DNA from: Pictodentalium vernedei
Lineage: Eukaryota; Mollusca; Scaphopoda; Dentaliida; Dentaliidae
Assembly (NCBI GenBank): GCA_031216915.1
Contig: CM062296.1
Location: 798,455,022 to 798,519,021, forward strand
DNA length: 64,000 nucleotides
Direction: 5' to 3'
The first letter of the stretch is position 1. Each line of letters starts with the position of its first letter. The translations under genes and the position numbers were made by a program. Below the pieces are notes generated by a model. The model was not told the origin of the DNA and searched no databases. It worked only from the letters and a program-made list of their open reading frames with translations. This document shows, piece after piece, positions 20,563 to 31,170 of the stretch.

Positions 20563-21974
20563 TTATTAATTATTGGTTAATAATGCTACTTCAGTAGCTA
20601 AGGCTATCGTGGTGATCCCGGTTATTAACAGCACAGGTTCTAATGTATGCCGGAGTCGGAATTCATAGACAGGTTGAAAACTGGTGATATAACGTGTACA
20701 ACCTTACACTTGTCCAACTGAATCCCAATGGAAAGTATCTGTTAGAGCAAACACGCTTCTGAGGCAACCAATAGGCGACCCTGTTCAGGTGTACAATTAA
20801 TTCCAATAATGAAACTCCAATTGAACCGTGTGAATATACGAGAATGTGAATTCTCCTGTGTACCGTCTCTGGTAGAAACCTGGATTCAGAACATGGAACG
20901 AGCTATGATTTAACAGATCCGTCACAGACCGTCCCCCAAATAATTCCTTGATCCCTAGGTCCATTACAACCAACTGTTTGGAGAAAGAATATACTACTCC
21001 GAATAACGATGCCAAAAATTGAGAACGTATGCATAACATTAATGCAGTTAAACTGAGTTATAAACTCATACGTCATAAGAAAAGGCCAGACTGCTCTAAG
21101 TGAAACTTTTCTGAGTGGACTAATTGCCACATTGGAAAATGACGCCCAGATAACCATCATGTCAGCCACATGAAGGCTAGCAATTAATTGATAAGGAATC
21201 ATATGCTCATATATGACTTATAAACGAACAACCACAGGAAACAAACCAACTAAATAGTGGATGTGCCCTTGAGGCCGCTCATCGAGGAGCCATGAAAGGC
21301 ATGCATATACCTGAATGCATATGAGGCTTACAGGAAGAAAACTACGTCTTGCCCTGTAATCACATCTAAACACATTGGTGGGGAGGGGGGGGGGGGGAAT
21401 TAATTGAATCGCTAGATAAGTAGGGCCAGTGCTGCTGCTATTCTCAATAAGAGTAATACAGCTAAAAAGCTTAATGTCAAAGCAATCAAAATAACAATAA
21501 CCCTGCACGACTCGTAATGTTTTTGTGTTAGTTATCAAACAGTATAGGAATCGCAGGGCTCCCTCACGTCTGACTGACTCCATAATGCCACTAAGGATGG
21601 AGAGGGACGTGATGACCAAATAATACACCATATAGACATAATATCCAATCCCTAGAGTGGAAATATAATCGACAACAATAGATTGGAAAGAAATGAAAAG
21701 GGAGACAAAAACAATGTTCCAACACCCGATCATAAAAACTTAGATGAACTTCTTACGTTCGATCTGATATCAGGAAATATATTCCTGAGAAGGAGTTTAG
21801 TATAGGCATTTTAAGAAATGCTCATTAATCACACTAGGTTAATATGGCGCCATCAATAGGGCTTATTGCCTCAGATAACTAACCTCAAACCATACTGGTA
21901 GGAAGAGAATAACCTCCTATAACATAACAGTATCATGTCCGATAGAACAATGAACTCAGCCTAGCTGAAGCAGC

Positions 21975-22690
21975 TGAAGGTCTTCCTATTCGTGAAGACA
22001 ATAAAAAGGCTGATAACTGCAGCCTTAGAAGCTCACTAAGGAGACTTACAATGCCAGCCGTAGCTTGTAAGTCTTCATCTCCGAGAAGACAGATATTTTG
22101 GTGTAAGTTGCGACCTTGAAAGCTCACTAAACGGGGACTTACAACTATTGTCACGCAAGGTAGGGAATGAAGAGCCACTATTTTAACAGCCCTAATTCTC
22201 AAAGAGACAGTAGTCTTAAGAGATAATTATTTCAGTTATGTCATTACATAATCATTGAAAAACAGAGCTCATGATTCTAGCTAGGCTACTATGGTGTAAA
22301 CAATAAGACTCAAGTCTATGACACCTAGGAAAACAAACCGAAAAGCACTCTTTCCTTTAGCAGTTTTATTCCCAAAAGACAGCGGTCAGAGCTTAGCTAA
22401 CGTAGCTTAGAAGTCTTCATCTCCGTGAAGACAGATATCTCAGAGTAACTTGCGACCTTGAAAGCTCACTAAACGGAGACTTACAATCATCGTCGCGCAT
22501 GGTAGGGAATGACGAGCCGCTATTCTAACACGCTATTCTAACAGTCGTAATTCTCAAAGAGACAGTAGTCTCAAGGTAGCTACACAGTTATAAGTTTTCA
22601 TCTGCGTGAAGACATATCTGCATAACCTGCGGCCTCTGAAAGCTCACTAAATGGAGACTTACAACACTAGCTGCTAATGTATAAGAAAAG
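21975..22690. repeat. Local imperfect direct repeats in DIRS element F
   Basis: The phrases gtgaagacagatat, cgaccttgaaagctcactaa and gagacttacaa recur about four times (near 22000, 22080-22220, 22415-22575 and 22595-22675). They are duplications within the gag-like part of F. Confidence 0.75.
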
Positions 22691-23584
22691 AACGCTGTAA
22701 CAGAACATAAGGCTACTATGGTGTCCACAATGGCATTAAATGTCCTGATGCCAAGGAATACAACACCGAGAAGGAAAAGACGTACTTATTCCCTCTGACA
22801 GCTCAATTCCAAGCAAGACAGCTCTCTCAGCCTATCTATGCACTATGGAACCTCTATTCGTAAGGAATAGGGCATTGCATTTCTTATACTATTGCTAAGA
22901 CAAGGAAGGCATTGTTAATTGGGACAAAAGCCTACGACTCGTGAGCCAAAAGATCCGGGGAGGAAAGGTCTTTGTCTTTCCCTCACCCGGTTTGAAAAGC
23001 TGTTTTTTGCTAAGCAAATGCAGACTTATATTCAGATGGAACAAGATTCTAAGAGCTTATGACTAAAATTTCATAGTCTTAAGGTGCCCTTCTGTGAGGG
23101 ATGGAGACTCACACTCCGTATCAATCTCACCATCCAAATGTTCCATCTAAAGAAAATATGGTCAACACCATCCAACTGAACGGATGACTGGACCAAAGCA
23201 GCACTGTCCGACGGCTCACCATCGGAGCCTGATAACGGTAGTACCAGCGACAGCTGGGATGCTGTGATACGCAGAGCAATCTACGGCAGCCGGTCCATGA
23301 ACAAGGCTAGTAGAGCAATGATAATCCACTTCTTACCATAAGCTACTCATGGGATGGAGACCTGGTCCCAGATCCTCGACACATGTCCCTTATAAAAATG
23401 CCTTGAACGACTAGCTATCAACCTGAACATGCGAAGTTGGATAGCTAATCTGCGGTCAAAGTGCTTTATCAATGAAGCAGGGGTAGAAGCCATAGCAGCA
23501 ACCGGATCTGGCTGCAGAGTGGAAGGAGCATCCCGAATTGCAAAATGTGAATGGGCATCCCAACTCACTAAAGTTTCTTAAATC

Positions 23585-24560
23585 AAAAACAGTCGACCCC
23601 AACTGCTGACAGAAAGGAGAATGTTCTCCAGCTCGTGGTCTGCTTCGGACCTCGCCGAGCGTTCCGTTAGAAACCTGTAGGCATCTATCCCTTAGCATGC
23701 ATATCCATGGAATAAGAGGAAGCTGTAACAACAGCCGACCCCGGCATCCAAACTTGTGATCTGTACCCAGATCTTGCCGAGTATCCTGCTTAGAAACTTC
23801 TAGGCTGATCCCCTTTCGTGTGCTTCCATGTAAGCAGAAGAGTCTAAAACTGCCGCCGGCCCCAGCTGCAGTGTGGAAGGAACATTCCGATGCATGTTCA
23901 GACTCAATATGGTTTCTCACAACGGACGCAGTTGACCCCCACTGCTAATGGGACGGAGAGGATTCTCCAATTGGTGATCTGACCCCCAGATCTAGCCAAG
24001 CGTCTCATAGAGAAAATTCTGGCTTCTTCTACATGCACAAATGTCCGGACCGAGCCAGCACCGTCTGATGGCTCATTACCGCAGTCTGTTTCCGGGTGTC
24101 TCTTGCTGGCTTTTTAAACTGCGATAAGCTGCGCAAATTGTGACAGCAAGTCTGTTACGGAGGCTTGTGGAGCAGCGGCTTATATTCTCTACCGCATGTT
24201 GCTCCCGGGATTGAGATCTGGCCGCCAATCTCTTAGTCGAACGTCCCGATGGATCAAGCCTCAAATCAATAGCTACTGGATGGACCAACTTCGAGGGCAA
24301 TGACTGGAGCATCTTTGCTTGGCTGCATGAACATCTAAAGTCGGGTAGCTAGTGTTTGGCCGCATGTGCTTCGCTAAAGAGGAAGAACAAGCCATAACTG
24401 CAGCCGGCCCCGCTGCAGTGTAGAAGGAGCACCCAGTGTGGCCAGGGAGGACATTAACTCCGACTCAGTGCAAGTTTCTCAAAGCAATAGTTGACCCCGA
24501 CTATTACTGGGTTGGAGAAGGCTCTCCCGCTCGTGGTCTGATCCAGACCTTGCCGAGGTT
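23585..24560. repeat. Second set of internal repeats in DIRS element F
   Basis: Related segments that begin gttgaccccgac/gtcgaccccaac and contain ggagaatgttctcc and cagatcttgccga recur near 23590, 23750, 23930 and 24490. The Ser-rich gag-like region appears to have grown by local duplication. Confidence 0.65.
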
Positions 24561-25381
24561 CCCAAAGAGAGACTTCTTCCCCATATTTTGCCGATGTCGC
24601 TGGGTGAGCTTTTGATTAAAAGGTGCACGCTCTACCCAAATCTACTCTCCTTGACCGCATTGGACATACCTGGCATTGCGGTTCCCACTATCGGGTAACC
24701 GCCTGACCAGTCGAGCTAGGTGCTGGAATAAGAGGCCTTATTCCTTATATTCAAGAGCAACTTAGCAGCTAGCTCTGTTTACTCCTCAGGGCGTGACGAT
24801 GGCAGCACATTCTAGACGGGTGTCTCAATACCATCACCATGTTCATGTTCCTCTGGAAAAGAAACTTAAAATTTGAATTATCTTGCCGTGACAGCCCTGA
24901 CATCGGAACTTCACTGCGAATACATAGCGCGACATCCACTTCCAACGTTAGTGTCCTAATCAGTCGACCCTGACCACAAAAGTAGGACGTGAATCAGTAG
25001 GAGTGCAGCGACAACAGGCAAGGTAACAAGCATGTAAATCCGATGTAGACTACTTTGCCCTATACTGAGAGCAGTAATTTCATAAATAATTATAATCCAA
25101 ACAAGTTCACTGCACTCCTAATATCTAACATATAATCATACAATATAAGAATACATGACGAAGACAATCAAAAATAATTTTGAAATAAATCAAAACAATT
25201 TTTTTTTTCGAAAATTTTTCTGAAAATGCCCAAGTTCACCAAGGGAATCACACGAGCACACAGGCATCCTGATAGAGCCTAAGTGTGGACAAACACCTAA
25301 AATATTAAAGCTACACAACCAGAATATTAATAAATGTATCCTAATATAATTGTGATGAAAGAAAACCCTGAATAATACCTG

Positions 25382-25613
25382 TTAACCCTTTACCCACTGA
25401 ATCGACCGCATCCGCCCACGTAATATGAAAATTCAGCAGTTGAAAAAACATTATTTTTCAAAAAATTTCAACCAAACCATATCATGTGACCCCTCTTGGA
25501 ATGAGCTCGTTCCAACGAGGGGTCACATGATATGGTTTTGTTGAAATTTTTTGAAAAAAAATTATATTTAAACTAATAAATTTTGATATCGTCTGCGTTG
25601 GGTAAAGGGTTAA
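25382..25613. mobile_element. TTAACCC foldback MITE, copy 1
   Basis: The ends are ttaaccctttaccca and its inverse. The centre is a long palindrome (aaccatatcatgtgacccctc with its inverse) around gagctc. It is non-coding and sits within DIRS element F. Confidence 0.85.
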
Positions 25614-26087
25614 GGGCATTGTTAAACGTAAACAATGTCAGGATAGAAAACCGGAAACTAGACAAAAGGCACACAAAAGGCTCAAGTCAGTAAATAATTA
25701 ACTGATACCTGATGCAAAGCTAGATCTTCATGTGAAGAAAAAACAAGGCATCTGGTAGGAGATGCAAGACAATAACGGCCCAACACAGATGTCACTTGAG
25801 ATGTTTACTGACTTAGGGCCAAACAAAGAATGATGTTTGTGCCAATTCTGGTCTCTTCCTGAGTACTGCGCCTGTGTGGATAGTAAAGTATGGAGGGCCA
25901 GATAGGACTTTTAATTTTCAGTATTGTATGTAAATTTTGGGGATTGGGGGGGTTCAAAATTTGTGTTTGGGCCTTGATAATATTGAGTTTGCACCAGCTA
26001 AGTCTGGACCATTGGTTGTAGTATAAAAATACAAAACATCATAACATAAAAATTCACAAGAACTGTTGATAACAGATTATTTATTTA

Positions 26088-26484
26088 TTTATTTATTTAT
26101 TAGCGTTTAATGACACTTTAACAGCCAAGGTCATATTGTGTCATTGACAGTTTTATGGGCGTAGGAAGCTGGAATACCTGGAGAGAACCACCGAGCAACA
26201 ACGAGCATCTGCCAGTTCCCCAACATCGTAGCTCCGCACTGCAGCACAGGCTGAGTTAGATTGGTTGAAGACATGCGCACCATTGACGTGCAGTATGCCT
26301 TAGTACACGGCGTTATAGTGCCCCATGTGGACAATCGTGGTGAAGTGATTTGCCCAAGGACACAATGCAGGAGTCCGAATCAATCGCTCAGATGGTCACC
26401 CATCCAGGGACTAACCGGGCTCGACGTTGCTTAACTTTGGTGATCAGATGAGAACCAGTTACCGCAATGCCACCGCGTGCCCCC
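26088..26484 (-). mobile_element. 5S rRNA-headed SINE
   Basis: Read on the minus strand, the head (26484-26385) contains the 5S rRNA promoter region: agttaagcaacgtcg, gcccggttag and ggatgggtgacca, i.e. the internal control boxes for RNA polymerase III. The body begins gtgtccttgggcaaatcac and is the same body as in the tRNA-headed SINE at 7012-7386; the tail is (taaa)n. It is not a functional 5S gene, since the 5S part is diverged and fused to the SINE body. Confidence 0.9.
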
Positions 26485-26573
26485 CATTGATAAGATATAT
26501 TAAAAATACCTCTTTTCTTTCAAATCCGGCATCATAAAAAAATATGATCATAAAACTGACAAGATTCTGTTCA

Positions 26574-26745
26574 TAAAAAGAATAATGGGTTAAATATATT
26601 TGTATGTAGAAAATAATGCACACTTTCCAAAATCACCTCCCTTGAGTATCCGTGGTGGCAATTTTAGTCCTCTTTAGAGCGTGTCTTAATAAATTTAGGT
26701 GCACTATCTTTTTACTTGCCTTGTGCTGAAAGAAATATTAGCAGT
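26574..26745. repeat. Direct repeat, left copy
   Basis: Matches 27190-27365 imperfectly (shared blocks cttcccttgaatgtctg-like, cttaataaattta, gccttgtgctga/gccatgtgttgg). The spacing is about 620 bp. Confidence 0.6.
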
Positions 26746-27189
26746 TGGATCTATGTAATAATTTTTATGCCACACTATGGTCCTACCTTAGAGCCCAGGT
26801 AGGCCTAAGGTGTGTGATAAAAATGTTATATACAATGTATATTAAACTACAGATATTTTACGAGCAAGAGAGAGGTAGCCCTGAGGTAAGTCCTAGTATT
26901 ACGGTGGCTTCTAGCAAAATAGACACCGCAATATAGCAACCTTGAAATGGAATTAGTGGATGCAAGATTTTTTTCCTTGGGATGCGGTGTAATTTTTTCT
27001 CTTGGATTATCACGCAAATTATTTCCATCATTGTACACAACTACTGCCATAGAAGCTAATCAATAAAAAAATGGGCAGTGTGGGTCTGTTTTCTTTCAGT
27101 TTGTGTCCAATTGAAAATTCAATTTTATCTCCCTTGATAGGCAATGCAGCTAGACATTTTTCATTGCAGGGTTGGGCTACCCATCCTGG

Positions 27190-27365
27190 GATGTGTCAGC
27201 CTGCTAGTTAATGTGTAAAATACATTTGTACGAAAAAAATAACGTATACTTTCCACAGGCACTTCCCTTGAATGTCTGCAGTAACATATTTTGCTCTCCT
27301 AAGAGGACATCTTAAAAAATTTAGTGGTATATTTCTTGCCATGTGTTGGTAGAAATGAAACACTG
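27190..27365. repeat. Direct repeat, right copy
   Basis: Partner of 26574-26745. It ends just beside the KIN exon. Confidence 0.6.
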
Positions 27366-27390
27366 TTTTAATAATCTATGGACAACAAAC

Positions 27391-27624
27391 CCTTCTCCTC
27401 TTCATTTTCTCTCTGTAGTTCTGTATATTCCACTTCAGTTTTGTTCTTTTCTTGTTCAGCTGCTCTCTCAATTTGCTTCTGTATAAATAATGCTGTTTTC
27501 TCATCATCGTCAAGATCCATCTTCTCCTTAGCTTTAGCTGCTTCCATCCTCTTTATTGTCTCTGGATCTCTATCTATGTACTGTACAAACCATCCCTTCT
27601 CAGTGTAATCAACTGTACATATAC
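27391..27624 (-). CDS. KIN: KIN17 exon (after the winged helix; helical linker)
   Basis: Minus strand. The acceptor is atccag|gtat and the donor g|gtttgt. The exon encodes EKGWFVQYIDRDPETIKRME, then KMDLDDDEKTALFIQKQIER and EYTELQRENEEEKG, which closely match KIN17 (human: KGWYIQYIDRDPETIRRQ, DLDDEEKTAKFIEEQ, FTELSRENDEEK). It enters in phase 1 from the 28451 donor, with the split codon giving Gly. KIN17 binds curved DNA and RNA in the nucleus and works in replication and repair. If the donor is not used, the frame would run into a stop at 27368-27370, giving a short protein. No C-terminal KOW-domain exons were found to the left. Confidence 0.9.
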
Positions 27625-28450
27625 CTGGATGTTAGAAATAAAAAATAAATAAACAAAATGAGTGAATATTAGGACAGGACACAATGTGGGTGCAGAACAG
27701 GTTGACTGGAATCAATGACCAGAGTTTTTCTAAAGGCACGTGTGAAATACAGGAAAAGCTCCCATACTCTACGCAGGCCGTGTTCTGTATTTATACCATG
27801 ATTAGACTTGAATTCAATGAATGAAACTGATATCTTTAAAAAAAAAATATCACCTTACATTCCTACCTGACAGTGCTTTGTTGTAATATTTCATTCACCA
27901 CGTCGTAATACAAGGGCTATGCAAAGCGTGAATTCAAAACACATGTTCTATTTTCAATTAATAGCTTGTTTTAAAGACTTGGTGCCATTAACAGAATGTT
28001 TTGAAGAATCATTTTAACGTTTTCCTATAGTGTCCATTTTTTCTACGACATCCAAATAATTTGTTACCACATTTTATGAACATGGTACAGTTAAAACTAG
28101 AAATCCTGTCATGAAATGCGCACAAATAGCATGTTGATCTGCGCGTTAATGTACGTGTTATGGCCATAGTAAAGCTATCAAATTCTGTTCATATGGCCTG
28201 TGCACAAGCAATGTTTCAGCCAATGGACCTCCGGGTAACCCGGAGGTCCATTGACAGAAACATTGCATGTGTTTGCTATGAGTAACCAGGAGAACCTGCT
28301 GTGCTTTGGATGCCATTCAATATGGCAATTGCGTGCAATTAAGCCTAGATAAGCACACTATTTGTGACAGGACTTCTAGTTTTAACTGTTAAAACAACAC
28401 CTGGGTTCTAATATATTTGAAATTTCTACCCTTGAACATAATCTCATTAC
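27625..28450 (-). other. KIN intron (826 bp) with one MITE
   Basis: Bounded by the donor g|gtaatgag at 28450 and the acceptor at 27625. It holds the MITE at 28088-28388 and otherwise nothing recognised. Confidence 0.8.
28088..28388. mobile_element. CAGTTAAAAC palindromic MITE, copy 1
   Basis: The TIR is cagttaaaactagaaatcct with its inverse, with TA before the left end. The central palindrome is built on ccaatggacctccgg. TA flanks and CAGT ends suggest a Tc1/mariner-type MITE. Confidence 0.85.
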
Positions 28451-28617
28451 CTTCCTTTCCCAGCCACTTCACAAAGTCTGTGAGAGTTTCCCACTGAGTT
28501 GAATTCATGTGCACATGATCTCTGTCATGGATGTATTCCTGGTACACTATATTTGCATGTACTCTCTTTGTACCAAATCTCCTTTTCAGAAGTTCACAGT
28601 AATCATCTTGAAAATTC
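28451..28617 (-). CDS. KIN: KIN17 exon (winged-helix domain)
   Basis: Minus strand, 167 bp, acceptor tatgag-like tag|gaattttc and donor ag|gtaatg. It encodes LLKRRFGTKRVHANIVYQEY followed by HMNSTQWETLTDFVKWLGKE. These are the most conserved part of the KIN17 family (human RRRFGTKRVHNNIVYNEYI and HMNATQWETLTDFTKWLGRE), the winged-helix fold that binds DNA and protein partners. The first base completes the Lys codon begun in the 42151 exon (phase 2), and the last base begins the Gly codon completed by the 27624 exon. Both phases agree, so the exons belong to one transcript. Confidence 0.95.
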
Positions 28618-28749
28618 CTATGAATAAAGAAAATGTAAAAGAATAATAGAGAGACCAGTGTTTAAATAACTAGTTGTGACTAACATGATCAGTTTCTACT
28701 ACATGTGTACTGGTGCTGAAAAGTCAGAAAACTGTCCATCAGTTTGTTA

Positions 28750-28977
28750 TTAACCCTTTACCTAACATGAAAAGCAGAATACACTTGCAAACATAATTTT
28801 TGAATTTTTTTTCTTTTCATTTTTTTTGTCTCAAAAACATAGGTTATGACCCTTCTTTGGAACAAGAGGGGTCATAACCTATGTTTTTGAGACAAAAAAT
28901 GAAAAAAATATTGAAAATTGGCAATTTTTGTGAATGGCACTGGCCAGTTTTGGCCATTACATTGGGTAAAGGGTTAA
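28750..28977. mobile_element. TTAACCC foldback MITE, copy 2
   Basis: Ends ttaaccctttacct and its inverse tgggtaaagggttaa. The palindromic core is gtctcaaaaacataggttat with its inverse. Confidence 0.85.
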
Positions 28978-28979
28978 TG

Positions 28980-29757
28980 TGTCACTGTAAGTTTGTGACA
29001 TGTGCAGTTCACAGAGGTGCAACAATGGGTGTGGGGAGGAGGGAGGGGACACACACATCTCCTCCAACACTTTTTTATCGTCTCATAAGTACAAGGCACT
29101 ATCTGCAATGCTTTAGCATTGCAGATAGCACCTTGTTGCACTGAAAGGATTATATTTCTAAATTAATATGTATATTAATAAGTATTTCATGTATATAAGC
29201 ACAAAAAGCGAATGTAAAAAAAAAAATAATCCCTTGTCTGAGACAAATACCCATCTACACAAACACCCTATTTTGAATTTACGTTGCTTGCCTCTATAAT
29301 ATTTTTCACTTTCACTGAATGATATTTCCATGAGCACTTGTAAGCACACTTATTAACAGGGTTCCTGCAACTAATTACTAAGTGGATTACAGGCTTTGCG
29401 AGGACATTTCCATGCCATATTTAAAGTTTTTCTTGGCTTCGTAGAAGTAAAATTCAAGGTTATCGACTAAACATCGAGAGTACAGTACCAACAGAAATAA
29501 GTTGTAGGATAATCACATGAAAATTTTGATGGCTTTTATATTTTGAAAGATTGTTTTCAAGGATCTTCCTGGCCACTTTTGGAGTTTTGGGGAAGCGGAA
29601 GGCTTTTCAAGGCCCGCAGTAACCCTGATTAATGTCTAAAATGTATATAATTTAATTTATTTTAATTTAACTCTAAATTGTCACAGACAATAATAATCAA
29701 TTAAACATATTTTCAAAGCTGTCAGTTAATATGTTTTTTAGTAAATCAACCTAAGTA
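28980..29757. other. KIN intron sequence
   Basis: Contains the hairpin at 29092-29136. Otherwise AT-rich DNA without recognised features. Confidence 0.5.
29092..29136. repeat. Hairpin with apex gcaatgc-ttta-gcattgc
   Basis: The stem ctatctgcaatgc pairs with its inverse around ttta. The apex matches that of the hairpin at 6569-6616, but the outer arms differ. Confidence 0.85.
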
Positions 29758-30017
29758 CAGTATGTAGAGAGTGTATTATCACTAAATCACCCGCAGCGTG
29801 CAGATTCCACCAAAGCAATAATTGCAAATTTAGTGCAAAGCATAACCAGCACAAGCAAAGATTCAGCCAATGGACCTCTGGGTTAAACCCGGAGATCCAC
29901 TGGCTGAAACATTGCTTGTATTTATTGTCGAGATGTACAAAAAAATTTGAAAGTAATAGCTTGGGTGATAACTCCACTCTGCGGGTGATTTATTGACAAT
30001 CCACTCTCCATGTACTG
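29758..30017. mobile_element. CAGTATGTGGAGAG palindromic MITE, copy 1
   Basis: The TIR cagtatgtagagagtg has the diverged inverse cactctccatgtactg, and TA flanks it. The core caatggacctctgggttaaa... is shared with the CAGTTAAAAC family. Confidence 0.8.
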
Positions 30018-30787
30018 TACCTAGAAATATTGTACGGACTATACTTCAAATCTCTATTGTCTATGTTATTAACACCTTTTTATGAGAACCATACCTGCTG
30101 GCAAAGTGAGAACACCCTGAATCCCCACTGATTAATATTCCAAATACATCAAGCCTTCAAAAGAAGGCATGCCTTGATGATGAAATTGGAATATTTCTTC
30201 AGTTGGGACTTCGGTCATGACACTAGACTTAAAAAAAATGACCTAAACACTTATTCTTACAAAATTGGGACACAATGTGTCTGACACCGATGCTGAAGGA
30301 GTCACCACATGAGCTCACCACTTCTTTGAAGTAGGTGAGCTAAAAAAGTGAGAAAAGCCAGAAGAAGGCTATCAGATAGAAAAACTCAGTGGACCATGAG
30401 TTTTGCCATCTCAAAGCAAATCATATGAAACAGACAGTTTAATCTATTAACATCAGTGTTAGAAAACACGCTGAACAGTCTTGGTACATGTTTTTCATGA
30501 GCTGAGTGGTCCAGTATGGGGTGGGGATGGGTACTGGGATCAGAGATGGAAATATATTTCACAGCTGTTACTACAATTTTGTGCTGTAACATGGCAAACT
30601 TGTCAGCACCAGTACTGTGCAACTATATTCCAAGCCATGCACAAATTCACATTTATTATATAATTTTTCCACTTTTCCTCCCAGATGTGTTTCAAAAATG
30701 CTCTTTGGATGAAGAAATTGTTGTCCAACAGTTTTTAACAGCATAATGTGGTAAAAACATCCAAATGCATTGTATTTGTAAACGAAA
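30018..30787. other. KIN intron spacer with a small hairpin
   Basis: A hairpin at 30132-30203 (aatattccaa arms, caaggc inner arms). No gene. Confidence 0.5.
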
Positions 30788-31090
30788 GTTAAAAAATTTA
30801 TAGTAATTTATATATTTTTTATACTTACCAATGACCCAGACATAGCTGGTGCTAACTCTTAAAATATAGGGCCAAACACAAATTTTGCCCCCCAATCCCC
30901 AAAATTTGCATCTAAAACTAAAGAAAACATGTCCTGAGAGGCCCTCCACACTTCGCCCCCACTGCGCATGCGCAGTGTCAAGGACGTTCCGAAATTGGCG
31001 CCATTTATCATTCTAATAACCAGTGCCTGGTAAGCGCTATGTACTCAGCGGGGAGGCAAGAGTTCCCAACTCCTGGGAGGGCCATCCCCG

Positions 31091-31170
31091 TCTGGGTCAT
31101 TGGTAAGTATAAAAAATATATAAATTACTATAAATTTTTTAACATTTTTATACTGTACCAATGACCCAGA
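31091..31170 (-). repeat. Internal complementary region of DIRS A
   Basis: Fuses the two outer ends (ataaattttttaac joined to atttttatactg), as in D1. Confidence 0.9.

Larger units (their letters stand above)
8411..26030 (-). mobile_element. DIRS-like element F (old, split by a hAT transposon)
   Basis: The left part is 8411-9265 and the right part 20563-26030; the rest is a hAT element inserted in F. The left end carries the terminal repeat (8455-8600), an internal complementary region (8715-8785) and a C-run near 9144 like the other DIRS copies. The right end has the inverse terminal repeat (25815-26030) ending gtagtataaaaat. The inner region is gag-like on the minus strand, with local duplications. 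Without insertions it is about 6.3 kb. It is a broken fossil with many breaks, much older than D1 and A-C, and a separate subfamily. Confidence 0.75.
26485..27367. other. KIN intron sequence with a diverged direct repeat
   Basis: No gene is recognised. Segments 26574-26745 and 27190-27365 are related direct copies. Confidence 0.5.

Noticed and set aside
26385-26484. 5S rRNA gene
   Set aside because: Only a diverged 5S-like head is present, continuous with a SINE body shared with the copy at 7012.
27184-27365. Direct repeats at 26.6 and 27.2 kb as LTRs
   Set aside because: No tg...ca ends, primer site or coding region between them.
27378-27608. Plus-strand Ser-rich 76-codon frame
   Set aside because: It is the shadow of the minus-strand KIN17 exon.
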